Positions 33,212 to 41,866 are shown, counted from the first letter of the stretch. The stretch is DNA of 64,000 nucleotides from Treponema sp. (GCA_016296575.1 JAEDJA010000001.1:62001-126000), one strand, 5' to 3'. Made by a program: numbers and translations. Notes: generated by a model from the letters alone, not told the origin.

Positions 33212-33256
33212 ATAGGGGTTGTCTAATTATGATTAAACAAATCAGACAGCCCCTAT
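33212..33256. repeat. Palindromic element C between the ACT gene and glyA
   Basis: ATAGGGGTTGTCT and AGACAGCCCCTAT form a 13-bp stem with one G-U pair around a 19-nt loop. The arm GGCTGTC resembles those of the two palindromic elements at 40.9 and 41.9 kb. No clear T run follows on either strand. The rest of this 239-bp spacer shows nothing else. Confidence 0.55.
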
Positions 33257-33362
33257 GGAAAATCAGAAAGTACTGTTAATATATCATTTTGTAGATGTCC
33301 AGCATTTCCTATAAGCGTTCATTCCTGCTTTGATTGTTGATTTCATCATTGCAATATATATC

Positions 33363-33794
33363 CTAAACATTATCCAGATCTTTTTCTGCTACAAGTTTGA
33401 TGCCGTTTTTCTGAAGAATTTCTGCAGCTTTTTTTGTGTCGGTGAAGCGCATTACCATGTAGGCAGAGTTTGTTTTCTTTCCTGTGAATCCGTACATATA
33501 TTCAACGTTTCTGTCGTTTTCTGCTGTAAGGGTAAGAATATTATTCAAAGATCCTGCTGTATCAGGAATTTCTACAAGAAGAACATCTGTAATGGTTGAA
33601 ACATAATCATTTTTTTTGAGGATTGCTTTTACTTCATCAGGATTGTCTGTAATAATACGGATAATTCCAAAGTCTGAAGTATCAGCAAGGGAAATGGCTC
33701 GCATATTTACTTTGTTGTCTGCCAGAACCTTTGTTGCAGCGCAAAGTGATTTTGGAGTGTTTTCAATAAAAATAGAAAGCTGTCTGATTGTCAT
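33363..33794 (-). CDS. Tandem ACT-domain amino-acid-binding protein
   Basis: 143 residues made of two ACT domains (residues about 3-65 and 70-138), beginning IRQLSIFIENTPKSLCAATKVLADNKVNMRAISLADTSDFGIIRIITD. No catalytic domain is attached. Such stand-alone double ACT proteins sit next to phenylacetate-CoA ligase genes in many anaerobes, as here (22 bp after paaK), and are thought to sense or chaperone aromatic amino acids. It has a perfect AGGAGG ribosome binding site. Confidence 0.9.
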   Translation of the reverse strand: MTIRQLSIFIENTPKSLCAATKVLADNKVNMRAISLADTSDFGIIRIITDNPDEVKAILKKNDYVSTITDVLLVEIPDTAGSLNNILTLTAENDRNVEYMYGFTGKKTNSAYMVMRFTDTKKAAEILQKNGIKLVAEKDLDNV

Positions 33795-33815
33795 TTGTTT
33801 TTCCTCCTTTTGGAA

Positions 33816-35126
33816 TTAGTCGTGAAGCTTGCGTTTGTCGATAACGCGTTTTGCTTTTCCGATTGAACGTTCAATTGATTTTGGAGCACAAAGTTTAACA
33901 TCTGCCTTAATCTGAAGAATTGAGAGAAGGGCAGCCTGAAGTTCTTTTTCCTGTTTTGTAACTTCTGCTACTACATCACTGAATTTATCTTCAGGCATTT
34001 CAACCTGAACTTCAAATGTATCATTGTTATTTACTCGGTCAACAACAATCTGGTAATTGGCAGGGTAACCTTTTTCCATAAGTACACCTTCAATCTGGCT
34101 TGGGAATACGTTTACACCACGGATGATGAGCATATCGTCAGTACGTCCCATTGGTTTTGACATACGTACAAAGGTTCGTCCACAAGGACAGTCTGCATGA
34201 TTTAAAACACCGATATCTTTTGTGCGGAATCGGAGAAGTGGGAAAGCTTTACGTGTAATACAAGAGAATACCAGTTCACCTTTCTGTCCTTCTTCTACAG
34301 GAAGTCCTGTTTCAGGATTGATTGTTTCAACAATAAAGTGGTCTTCATTTACGTGCATACCTTTCTGTTCACTACATTCGTAGGAAACTCCAGGTCCCAT
34401 GATTTCTGTAAGACCGTAAATATCATAGGCTTTAATTCCAAGTGATTTTTCAATGCCATGGCGCATTTCTTCGGTCCAAGGTTCTGCTCCAAAAATACCA
34501 GCTTTAAGGCAGATATCATCAGTTGTGTAACCCATGTCTTTCAAAGTTTCTCCAAGATATGCTGCATACGATGGAGTACAGGCAAGGATTGTAGAACGGA
34601 AATCTTTCATGATTGTAATCTGGCGCTGTGTGTTTCCTGAGCTTACAGGAATTACAGTACATCCAAGCTTTGTGGCTCCACCATGAAGTCCAAATCCGCC
34701 GGTAAAAAGTCCGTATCCGTAAGAAACGTGAACAAAGTCATCTTTTGTGGCACCAATGGCAACCAGCTGGCGGGCTGCAAGATCATCCCAGATATCCAGA
34801 TCTTCTTTTGTGTAACCTACAACAATCTGTTTTCCAGTGGTTCCGCTGGATGCATGAAGGCGTACAACATCACTCATTGGAACTGCAAAAAGTCCGTATG
34901 GGTAAGTTGCCCTTAGATCATCTTTGTACATAAAAGGCAGCTTGTGCAGATCTTCAAGTCCGTTTACATCTGCTGGGGTAACGCCTGCTTCATTACATCT
35001 GTTTCTGTAAAATTCAACGTTTTCATAAGCCCATTTGAACTGATCTTTAAGGCGCTGGCTTTGCAGTTCCTTAATCTTATCTCTAGGCATACATTCATAC
35101 TCTTTCTGGAAAAATCTCAAGTCCAT
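33816..35126 (-). CDS. paaK: Phenylacetate-CoA ligase family protein
   Basis: 436 residues, full length. ANL-superfamily AMP-forming ligase: SSGTTGKQIVVGYTKEDLD (P-loop), YGYGLFTGGFGLHGGATKLG, AYDIYGLTEIMGPGVSYEC and FRTKDIGVLNH, with the C-terminal ACT-like/ligase tail ending SIERSIGKAKRVIDKRKL. Activates phenylacetate or a related aryl acid (indoleacetate, hydroxyphenylacetate) to its CoA thioester. Its company of iorAB and an ACT protein supports a role with aromatic amino acid-derived acids, running in either direction. Confidence 0.92.
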   Translation of the reverse strand: MDLRFFQKEYECMPRDKIKELQSQRLKDQFKWAYENVEFYRNRCNEAGVTPADVNGLEDLHKLPFMYKDDLRATYPYGLFAVPMSDVVRLHASSGTTGKQIVVGYTKEDLDIWDDLAARQLVAIGATKDDFVHVSYGYGLFTGGFGLHGGATKLGCTVIPVSSGNTQRQITIMKDFRSTILACTPSYAAYLGETLKDMGYTTDDICLKAGIFGAEPWTEEMRHGIEKSLGIKAYDIYGLTEIMGPGVSYECSEQKGMHVNEDHFIVETINPETGLPVEEGQKGELVFSCITRKAFPLLRFRTKDIGVLNHADCPCGRTFVRMSKPMGRTDDMLIIRGVNVFPSQIEGVLMEKGYPANYQIVVDRVNNNDTFEVQVEMPEDKFSDVVAEVTKQEKELQAALLSILQIKADVKLCAPKSIERSIGKAKRVIDKRKLHD

Positions 35127-35231
35127 ATAATCCTCTGTAATTTTTTTTTGTTATACTCAAATTGTATGTTAGTTTTAGTATTTGTAAAGAAAAATGTAAA
35201 AAAAAAACAGTTATCTATTTTCATTAATGTA

Positions 35232-35240
35232 TGATATAAT
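35232..35240 (+). promoter_or_regulatory. Extended -10 promoter of the exported protein gene at 35270
   Basis: TGATATAAT: a perfect TATAAT with the TGN extension, 29 bp before the start codon. No good -35 is seen, as expected for extended -10 promoters. Confidence 0.5.
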
Positions 35241-35269
35241 GATGGTAATAAAAAAAAAAGGAGATTAGT

Positions 35270-36256
35270 ATGAAAAAATTCATTCTTGTACTTTTAGTGT
35301 TGGTTTCAGCTGTATTTGTTTTTGCAGATGAAAATTTAATTTTTGATGATTTTCCAGGAAAATTCGCTCTTTATGAAGATTCCCGGTTTGGCGAAAAAAC
35401 AATCATCGGTTTATGTTATCTTGGAAATAATTCAATAGTAGCAAGATCTTATGAACCAAAAACTGAAAATGAACTTGTTCTGATGATGGATTTTGTAATC
35501 ACTGAAGACGGAATTGCACCAGGAGATAATTTAAGGGTATTAAAAGGTAATTTTAATTCCAGTGAAAATGCCCAAAGGCTGCTTCCAATGATCATGAACT
35601 GGTCTGCCAGCTGGTATGCATCAAAAGACACAATCAAAGAAAAGGGCAGCTATTCATATTCGTCAGACGATGAATTTAATTATTTATCCTATATTCCTGT
35701 TTTTCAGATAGATTCCATTGGAACTGACAATAAGTTCAAGATCTTTTCAATGGGAACATTATCTGATCTGAGTGATGAACGTTTTAACAATTTAACTGGT
35801 ATACCTGAGGCCGTTGAAGCAGAATCTTATAAAATTTCAAAAGGTAAAAAAACAGAAGTAATAATCGATGGTCTGAAAATTACTTTGGACAGTAACTGGA
35901 AAACCACAGATGAAAGAATCTATACTCTGGACAAAGTAACTCCACAGGATGCAGTTTTTTTAGTTGAAACATTTAATTATGTAGAAAACGGATTTAATTC
36001 ATTGAAAGAACTTGCAAATCTGCTGCTGGGTGCAAATCAGAATATAATTTTGCTTGCAGAAGGCTCAAAAATAGTAGAAACAGAGGGATCAATTTTTATT
36101 TACAGCCGTATGTACGATCCTATACAAAAGAAAAACTCTTTTCAGGAAACTCAACTTATTGAACGAAATGACGGTTATGTAAGTGTAGTAACTCTGAGCT
36201 GTTACGAAACCTTATATCTGAAAAACAAAAAATACTTTGACGGCATTTTGCATTAA
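35270..36256 (+). CDS. Exported protein of unknown function
   Basis: 328 residues. Signal peptide MKKFILVLLVLVSAVFVFA, then a mature, mostly beta-type protein with no recognised motif (DENLIFDDFPGKFALYEDSRFGEKTIIGLCYL at its start; a second half with VIIDGLKITLDSNWKTTDERIY and FIYSRMYDPIQKKNSFQETQL). AGGAG lies 9 nt before the ATG and an extended -10 promoter further upstream. It sits on the opposite strand between paaK and iorB, interrupting the aromatic-acid cluster. Function unknown. Confidence 0.75.
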   Translation: MKKFILVLLVLVSAVFVFADENLIFDDFPGKFALYEDSRFGEKTIIGLCYLGNNSIVARSYEPKTENELVLMMDFVITEDGIAPGDNLRVLKGNFNSSENAQRLLPMIMNWSASWYASKDTIKEKGSYSYSSDDEFNYLSYIPVFQIDSIGTDNKFKIFSMGTLSDLSDERFNNLTGIPEAVEAESYKISKGKKTEVIIDGLKITLDSNWKTTDERIYTLDKVTPQDAVFLVETFNYVENGFNSLKELANLLLGANQNIILLAEGSKIVETEGSIFIYSRMYDPIQKKNSFQETQLIERNDGYVSVVTLSCYETLYLKNKKYFDGILH

Positions 36257-36303
36257 AAAAAATACACCCTGAAACAGAACTAAACAATTCGGTTTCAGGG
36301 TGT
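36255..36303 (-). terminator. Intrinsic terminator of iorAB, possibly bidirectional
   Basis: Perfect 12-bp stem ACACCCTGAAAC/GTTTCAGGGTGT (36264-36275 with 36292-36303). On the minus strand an ATTTTTTTT run follows, serving iorB; on the plus strand TGATTTT follows, so it may also end the 35270 gene. Confidence 0.8.
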
Positions 36304-36329
36304 TGATTTTAACTGCTGCTTAAGGAAAA

Positions 36330-36902
36330 TTATTTTCTTCCCAATTCAAAAGCTTTCTTGTTGATATCAAGGAAGGCTGGTTTTACAAGTTTTTCGATTG
36401 CAGAAATCCATGAACTTTCAGAAAAATCCATAAACTTTGAAAGACAGCCCATAAGCACAATGTTTACGGCTTTGGCAGAACCGGCTTCATTTGCAAGACT
36501 GAGACAGTCCATATCTTCTACATCAAAACCTTTTCCTTTAAGTTCATTTACCAGGTCTGCAGGATATTCTGCGGCTCCTGTAAGAACAGGCATAGGATCA
36601 AGCTTTTGTGTATTTACTACGATTTTTCCCTTTGGCTTAAGGTATTCTGCGTAGCGGGCTGCTTCCAGAAGTTCAAAAGAAACGATGAAATCAGCTTCAC
36701 CTTTATCGATGATTGGAGAGTAAACTTTTTTTCCAAAACGAACGTAAGTTACAACACTTCCGCCTCTCTGGCTCATTCCGTGAACTTCACTTACTTTTAC
36801 ATCATAGCCAGCGTCCATAAGAACCTGGCCCAGTGTTTTACTGGCAAGAAGGGCACCCTGTCCGCCAACACCAACAATCATAATGTTTTTAACGTCACTC
36901 AT
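36330..36902 (-). CDS. iorB: Indolepyruvate:ferredoxin oxidoreductase, beta subunit
   Basis: 190 residues, the gamma-domain subunit of 2-oxoacid:ferredoxin oxidoreductases. Motif IMIVGVGGQGALLASKTLGQVLMDAGYDVKVSEVHGMSQRGGSVVTYVRFG is typical. With IorA it oxidises aryl pyruvates (from Trp, Tyr, Phe) to aryl-acetyl-CoA and reduces ferredoxin. Its start overlaps the iorA stop by four bases (ATGA). Confidence 0.94.
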   Translation of the reverse strand: MSDVKNIMIVGVGGQGALLASKTLGQVLMDAGYDVKVSEVHGMSQRGGSVVTYVRFGKKVYSPIIDKGEADFIVSFELLEAARYAEYLKPKGKIVVNTQKLDPMPVLTGAAEYPADLVNELKGKGFDVEDMDCLSLANEAGSAKAVNIVLMGCLSKFMDFSESSWISAIEKLVKPAFLDINKKAFELGRK

Positions 36903-38629
36903 TTTTCAATAGCCCCCAGTTTACACATTTGTGTACAAAGTTCGCAGCCTACACACATTGTTGGATCAATGGCAGCTTTTTTGTTTTTGATTGAAAGGGC
37001 AGGACAGCCAAGCTTCATACACATTTTGCAGCCCACACATTTTTCTTCGTTAATTTTAAGTGGGGCTTCGTGTTTTACGCTTTTCAGAAGGGCACAAGGA
37101 CGGCGGCTGATTACAACAGAAGGACCTTCAAAAGCAAGTTCTTCAAGAATCACTTTTTCAGAAGCGGCAATTTCGTTTGGATCAACTACGCGTACGTGTG
37201 AGGCGTCAATTCCCATGGCAATACAAAGGGCTTCCAGATTGATTCTTCCTGCTGGATCGCCATAAAGGTTTTTTCCGTTTGCAGGATTGTTCTGGTGTCC
37301 TGTCATACCGGTGATTGAGTTATCTACGATAATTACTGTGCTGTTACTCTGATTGTAAGCGATTGTAGCAAGACCAGTCATACCTGAATGGCAGAAAGTT
37401 GAGTCACCAATTACGGCAACTGTATGTTTTGCATTTTCAGGATTTGCTTTGTTGAATCCGTGAAGGCCTGAAACTGAGGCTCCCATACAAAGAACCATGT
37501 CGATGGCATTAAGAGGCTGGGCTGATCCCAAAGTGTAACATCCAATGTCACCCATAACGCTGATCTTGTTTTTTGAAAGAGCATAGAAAAGACCGCGGTG
37601 AGGACATCCTGCACACATTACAGGTGGACGAACAGGAATTGGTGAGTCAACTTTTGTTCCTGCTGGTACATCCATTCCAAAAGCCTTGCGGATAATGTTC
37701 TGGTTGAATTCTCCAGTGATTGGAAGAATATCTTTTCCGTGGCAAGGTATTCCAAGAGAACGAACGTGATTTTCAATAACAGGATCAAGTTCTTCTATTA
37801 CATAAAGTGTTTTTACTTTGGAAGCAAAATCTTTAATCAGTTTAACAGGAAGAGGATTTACAAGTCCCAGTTTAAGAATACTTGCGTTTTCGCCAAAAAC
37901 TTCTTTTGTATATTGATAAGAAGTTGAGGAAGTGATGATACCAATGTCGGTTCCACCCATTTCAATCCGGTTCAATTTTGTTGTTTCAGCGTAATCAACA
38001 AGCTTTGCAGTGCGGGCTTCTACTTCCGGATGGCGTCGGATTGCATTTGCCGGAGCCATAATGTATTTCTGAGGATTCTTTTCGTATTCTTTTGCAGGCA
38101 CTTCAACACGGTCAGAAAGTTCTACCATGCTCTGGGAGTGGGCAATGCGGGTACATGTTTTGAAAATAACCGGAGTGTCAAATTTTTCACTGATTTCGTA
38201 AGCTTCTTTTACAAAATCAATACATTCCTGGCTGTCAGAAGGGTCAACCATAGGAACTTTTGACGCAATGGCGTAGTGTCGTGAATCCTGTTCATTCTGG
38301 CTGGAGTGCATTCCTGCATCATCTGCAACAAGAACCAGCATACCGGCATTAACACCTGTATAAGAAATAGTAAAAAGAGGATCTGCAGCAACGTTCAATC
38401 CAACGTGTTTCATACCACAAAGAGAACGTCGACCTGCAAGACTTGCACCAAAGGCAGTTTCACAGGCTACTTTTTCGTTAGGTGCCCATTCACAGTAAAT
38501 TTCTTTGAATCGGGCAGCTTCTTCTGTAACTTCAGTAGAAGGAGTTCCAGGATAGCTTGATACAATGGAAACACCGGATTCGTAAAGACCTCGGGCCACT
38601 GCTGCATTTCCAAGCAATAATTGTTTCAT
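36899..38629 (-). CDS. iorA: Indolepyruvate:ferredoxin oxidoreductase, alpha subunit
   Basis: 576 residues. N-terminal pyrimidine-type domain (LLLGNAAVARGLYESGVSIVSSYPGTPSTEV), then the TPP-binding domain with GDSTFCHSGMTGLATIAYNQSNSTVIIVDN, and at the C-terminus two [4Fe-4S] motifs, CVGCKMCMKLGC and CVGCELCTQMCKLG. Length and order match IorA. Operon iorA-iorB, ending in a strong terminator. Reaction as for IorB; in saccharolytic spirochaetes this allows amino acids to yield or accept electrons through ferredoxin. Confidence 0.95.
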   Translation of the reverse strand: MKQLLLGNAAVARGLYESGVSIVSSYPGTPSTEVTEEAARFKEIYCEWAPNEKVACETAFGASLAGRRSLCGMKHVGLNVAADPLFTISYTGVNAGMLVLVADDAGMHSSQNEQDSRHYAIASKVPMVDPSDSQECIDFVKEAYEISEKFDTPVIFKTCTRIAHSQSMVELSDRVEVPAKEYEKNPQKYIMAPANAIRRHPEVEARTAKLVDYAETTKLNRIEMGGTDIGIITSSTSYQYTKEVFGENASILKLGLVNPLPVKLIKDFASKVKTLYVIEELDPVIENHVRSLGIPCHGKDILPITGEFNQNIIRKAFGMDVPAGTKVDSPIPVRPPVMCAGCPHRGLFYALSKNKISVMGDIGCYTLGSAQPLNAIDMVLCMGASVSGLHGFNKANPENAKHTVAVIGDSTFCHSGMTGLATIAYNQSNSTVIIVDNSITGMTGHQNNPANGKNLYGDPAGRINLEALCIAMGIDASHVRVVDPNEIAASEKVILEELAFEGPSVVISRRPCALLKSVKHEAPLKINEEKCVGCKMCMKLGCPALSIKNKKAAIDPTMCVGCELCTQMCKLGAIEK

Positions 38630-38771
38630 TTTTAATTTCCTGTAATCAATTGAAATATTAAAATATATTCTAGCATATATACGAGCAAACTACAAACTGG
38701 AAAGAGGGCTTGTTTGGTTTAGAAATATACAATTATCTAATAGATTTCACGCATCAAGTTTTTTTTACCCG

Positions 38772-38780
38772 TGGTATAAT
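38772..38780 (+). promoter_or_regulatory. Extended -10 promoter of the GH120-like gene
   Basis: TGGTATAAT, a perfect TATAAT with a TGN extension, 35 bp before the start codon; AGGAG follows at 38802. No strong -35 is seen. Confidence 0.55.
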
Positions 38781-38815
38781 GACCTCATCAAATATCTTTA
38801 CAGGAGATTTTGTAG

Positions 38816-40840
38816 ATGACAATTTATGTAAATGCAACTGCAAAACGAAGTGGACACGGAACAAAAGAAAGTCCTTTTAAACGAATAAATGATGCTGCAC
38901 AAGTTGCAAAACCGGGCGATGAAGTACTTGTAGCCCCAGGAATTTACCGTGAGTATGTAAATCCAAAGAATGGCGGTACTGAAGATGCACGAATCACATA
39001 CCGTTCAGAAAAACCTCTTGGAGCAGTTATTTCTGGTGCTGAACCTGTAAAAAACTGGAAACCTCTTGAAGGCTCAAAAAATGTTTGGGTTGCTCGTATT
39101 CCAAACGGTATTTTTGGTGATTATAACCCTTATAAAACTTTGGTTAGTGGTGACTGGTTTATTGCTACGTTCATTGCACACACTGGGGACGTTTTTCTTA
39201 ATAACAAATCACTTTATGAAGTTACAGATCTTGAAGGAGTAAAAAATCCTGTAGTTTACGAAATTTCCTGGGATCCTGATTTTACAGTTTATACCTGGTA
39301 CACAGAACAGGATGAATCAACAAATGAAACTATAATCTATGCAAACTTCCAGGGAAAAGATCCAAATAAAGAGGATGTAGAAATTGCAGTTCGTGAAAAC
39401 TGTTTCTACCCAAGTGAAGAAGGTAAGGGTTATATTACACTTTCGGGATTCAATGTAACAAAAGCTGCAACTCAGTGGGCTCCTCCAACAGCTTATCAGG
39501 AAGGTATGATTGGTCCTCACTGGTCAAAGGGCTGGATCATTGAAGATTGTGAAGTAAGTCATTCAAAATGTTCGGGAATCTCTCTTGGAAAATACAAACA
39601 GCCAAATAACGACAACAAATGGCTGAAATGGAAATATAAGGATGGAACTCAGACTGAACGTGACAACATCTGTCAGGCTCAGATTGAAGGCTGGACTAAG
39701 GAAAATATTGGTTCTCATATCATACGTCGCTGCGATATTCACGACTGTGGACAGACTGGTATTGTTGGGCACCTTGGTGGAGTATTCTCAATTATTGAAG
39801 ATAATCATATTCACAATATCAATAACAAACGTAACCTGGCAGGAGCTGAAATCGGTGGTATAAAAATGCATGCCGCTATTGATGTTATTATCCGCAGAAA
39901 TCATTTCCATCACTGTTCCCGCGGTTTGTGGCTGGACTGGCAGGCTCAGGGTACTCGTGTTACCCAGAATCTTTTCCACGATAATACATTGCCAGCAGAT
40001 TATAACTGTAACATCAAAAATATGGATGGTTTGACTCCTGGTGAAGATGTATTCCTTGAAGTTTCTCACGGTCCTACATTGTTCGATAACAATATTCTTC
40101 TTTCAGATCATTCATTTAAGCTGCCTACACAGGGAGTTGCAATGGTTCACAACTTTATTGCAGGTGCTTTTACTGCAGTTGGACGTGGTGTAAACAATGG
40201 TGCAGTTTCTAAACCGGCTCCTCGTTATACTCCATACCATGTACAGCACCGAACAGAAGTTATGGGCTTTATGACAATTCTTCATGGTGATGCTCGATTC
40301 TACAACAATATTTTCGTTCAGAAGGAAAAGCGTCCTGGTATGGTAGAAATTGAAGCTGCCAACAAAAACAATGAATGGACAGATGCAAATCTTACTTGCG
40401 GTACAATTCCTTACGATGAATATCCAACTCAAGCTGAATGGGAAAAACAGTTTGAAGGTTACTGCGGAATGGGTTCAGAGGCCAGTGACCGTTACTACAA
40501 TCCATTGCCAGTTTGGGCAGGTGGAAACGTTTACTTTAATGGTGCTGTTCCTATGAAAAAAGAAACAGATGCACTTAAAGTTGATGGAAAAGCTACTTTT
40601 GAACTTACAGAAAAAGATGGAAAATATACATTTAAAACCAACGTATATGACCTTCTTCCAAAAACAAATGCTGCCTGTATCTGTACAGAAACTCTTGGTA
40701 TGGCTTTTGAACCTGAACAGAAATTTGAAAATCCAGATGGATCACAGATTGTATTCAATTACGACTTCTTTGATAATCCACGAGGAGCAAATCCTGTTCC
40801 AGGACCATTTGAAGATTTTAAGGGTAGTGTAGAACTGTAA
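38816..40840 (+). CDS. GH120-like beta-xylosidase, right-handed beta-helix
   Basis: 674 residues without signal peptide. Starts MTIYVNATAKRSGHGTKESPFKRINDAAQVAKPGDEVLVAPGIYREYV, the DUF1565/beta-helix opening, and continues VSGDWFIATFIAHTGDVFLNNKSLYEV as in family GH120. Candidate catalytic residues by analogy with the characterised XylC: Asp in RGLWLDWQAQGTRVTQN (about residue 380) and Glu in VFLEVSHGPTLFDNN (about 420). The spacing between them is somewhat longer than I recall for XylC. A pectin- or arabinan-active beta-helix enzyme is the alternative. Cytosolic location fits xylo-oligosaccharide breakdown, alongside the GH39 enzyme. Confidence 0.75.
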   Translation: MTIYVNATAKRSGHGTKESPFKRINDAAQVAKPGDEVLVAPGIYREYVNPKNGGTEDARITYRSEKPLGAVISGAEPVKNWKPLEGSKNVWVARIPNGIFGDYNPYKTLVSGDWFIATFIAHTGDVFLNNKSLYEVTDLEGVKNPVVYEISWDPDFTVYTWYTEQDESTNETIIYANFQGKDPNKEDVEIAVRENCFYPSEEGKGYITLSGFNVTKAATQWAPPTAYQEGMIGPHWSKGWIIEDCEVSHSKCSGISLGKYKQPNNDNKWLKWKYKDGTQTERDNICQAQIEGWTKENIGSHIIRRCDIHDCGQTGIVGHLGGVFSIIEDNHIHNINNKRNLAGAEIGGIKMHAAIDVIIRRNHFHHCSRGLWLDWQAQGTRVTQNLFHDNTLPADYNCNIKNMDGLTPGEDVFLEVSHGPTLFDNNILLSDHSFKLPTQGVAMVHNFIAGAFTAVGRGVNNGAVSKPAPRYTPYHVQHRTEVMGFMTILHGDARFYNNIFVQKEKRPGMVEIEAANKNNEWTDANLTCGTIPYDEYPTQAEWEKQFEGYCGMGSEASDRYYNPLPVWAGGNVYFNGAVPMKKETDALKVDGKATFELTEKDGKYTFKTNVYDLLPKTNAACICTETLGMAFEPEQKFENPDGSQIVFNYDFFDNPRGANPVPGPFEDFKGSVEL

Positions 40841-40865
40841 TTCCTTCAGATTAAATTTAATTTTC

Positions 40866-40926
40866 AAATAGGGCTGTCCCAAAAGTAATGAGCGCTACAC
40901 TCATTACTTATTGGACAGCCCTATTT
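40866..40926. repeat. Palindromic MITE-like element A, upstream of the transporter gene
   Basis: Perfect 14-bp outer arms AAATAGGGCTGTCC/GGACAGCCCTATTT and perfect 10-bp inner arms AAGTAATGAG/CTCATTACTT around CGCTACA. It shares CTGTCCCAAAAGTAATGA and TTATTGGACAGCC with element B at 41889-41960. Such GGGCTGTCC ends recall terminal inverted repeats of insertion sequences; no transposase is present. Lies 25 bp after the GH120-like stop and may also end its transcript. Confidence 0.7.
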
Positions 40927-40943
40927 CTCTAACTTCCTGAAAA

Positions 40944-40972
40944 TTGACAAAACCCTTTATTTTTCATACACT
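40944..40972 (+). promoter_or_regulatory. Sigma-70-like promoter of the queuosine-precursor transporter
   Basis: Perfect TTGACA (40944-40949), 17-nt spacer, TACACT (40967-40972). The predicted transcript has a leader of about 114 nt. Confidence 0.7.
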
Positions 40973-40984
40973 AAATCAATTATT

Positions 40985-41077
40985 TGACAGTTCGAAGTCC
41001 TTCCTGTCGTAAAACAAAACCAGGTCAACTCAAAAAATTCAAATCTGTTTTTTTTACGTTCAAATCTACGTTGACTT
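40985..41077 (+). promoter_or_regulatory. Candidate preQ1-I-like riboswitch with attenuator
   Basis: In the leader of a queuosine-precursor transporter. GACAG (40986-40990) pairs with CTGTC (41004-41008) around a 13-nt loop starting TTC and ending in C just before the closing strand, then the A-rich tail GTAAAACAAAACCAGG. This is the plan of class I preQ1 aptamers: a short P1 stem, a loop with a ligand-pairing C, and an A-rich tail. The tail's CAGGT can pair with ATCTG (41043-41047, one G-U) before eight T (terminator), or AGGTCAAC (41022-41029) can instead pair with GTTGACTT (41070-41077), which would break the terminator. The second pseudoknot helix is only weakly matched. Confidence 0.5.
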
Positions 41078-41092
41078 CGCAAGAGGTGTCTT

Positions 41093-41788
41093 GTGAGAAA
41101 CGAAATTTTAATCGTAGTTTCACTATTGTTGTCTTTCGGTGCAAACCTTTGTGTACTGAAATGTTTTGGAAAATCCGGTCTTTTTGCCTGGATTGGAATC
41201 TGTGCTATTCTTGCCAATATAGAGGTTACAGTTCTTGTAAATGCATTTGGTATGGAACAGACTTTGGGAAATACCTTGTTTGCATCAAGCTTCCTTGCCA
41301 CCGATATTCTTTCTGAACGCTTTGGCAAAAAAGATGCTCAGAAAGGTGTTTGGATTGGAATCTTTACAACCATTTCCTTCATTATTTTTTCGAATATCTG
41401 GCAGTTTTATGTACCTTCGGAAAATGACTGGGCTCATCCTTTGATTTCAGGACTTTTTGCAAGTACTCCACGTATTCTTCTGGCCAGTCTTTTGGGATAT
41501 GCAGTCAGTGAGCTTGTTGATGTAAAGCTCTATCATTTTTGGTGGGAAAAAACCGAAAAAAAATACGGTGACAAAAACCGCTTTCTATGGTTGCGTAACA
41601 ACGGCTCCACACTGATTTCTCAGGCTGTAAACATTTTTGTGTTCAACTTCGGGGCCTTTTTTGGTATTTACGAATTTCCAACTCTTGTAAGTATTACTCT
41701 TTCCTGCTATGTAATTTACATTTTTACAAGTCTTCTTGATACGCCATTCGTATATCTTGCAAGAAAGATTAAAATTACGGAAGAGTAG
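41093..41788 (+). CDS. Queuosine precursor transporter, YhhQ/VUT family
   Basis: 231 residues with about six membrane segments. GTG start behind AAGAGGTG. Family marks: LCVLKCFGKSGLFAWIGICAILANIEVTVLVNAFGMEQTLGNTLFASSFLATDILSERFGKKDAQKGVWIGIF (the ASSFLATDILSE stretch is diagnostic), and WLRNNGSTLISQAVNIFVFNFGAFFGIY. The family takes up queuosine precursors (preQ0, preQ1, or queuine) for tRNA modification. The riboswitch-like leader and flanking palindromic elements are described separately. Confidence 0.92.
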   Translation: MRNEILIVVSLLLSFGANLCVLKCFGKSGLFAWIGICAILANIEVTVLVNAFGMEQTLGNTLFASSFLATDILSERFGKKDAQKGVWIGIFTTISFIIFSNIWQFYVPSENDWAHPLISGLFASTPRILLASLLGYAVSELVDVKLYHFWWEKTEKKYGDKNRFLWLRNNGSTLISQAVNIFVFNFGAFFGIYEFPTLVSITLSCYVIYIFTSLLDTPFVYLARKIKITEE

Positions 41789-41803
41789 GCTGCTCTTTTT
41801 TTT
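41781..41803 (+). terminator. Intrinsic terminator of the transporter gene, overlapping its stop codon
   Basis: AAGAGTA (41781-41787) pairs with TGCTCTT (41791-41797, one G-U) around a 3-nt loop, followed by eight T. The stem includes the TAG stop. Confidence 0.65.
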
Positions 41804-41857
41804 CAAGGAAAATGTCTGTGAAAGTTCCATTTTTTTTACTCCAATTATTTCTTTATG

Positions 41858-41866
41858 TGTTATACT
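41858..41866 (+). promoter_or_regulatory. Extended -10 promoter before element B and the thioesterase gene
   Basis: TGTTATACT, a TGN-extended -10. A transcript starting near 41873 would carry element B as a leader hairpin. Confidence 0.45.

Noticed and set aside
33124..33362. Glycine riboswitch upstream of glyA
   Set aside because: The leader has no tandem glycine-aptamer features; only the GGAGG site and palindromic element C were found.
38630..38815. RNA gene or riboswitch between iorA and the GH120-like gene
   Set aside because: Only the extended -10 promoter and binding site were seen; no stable paired structure was found by eye.
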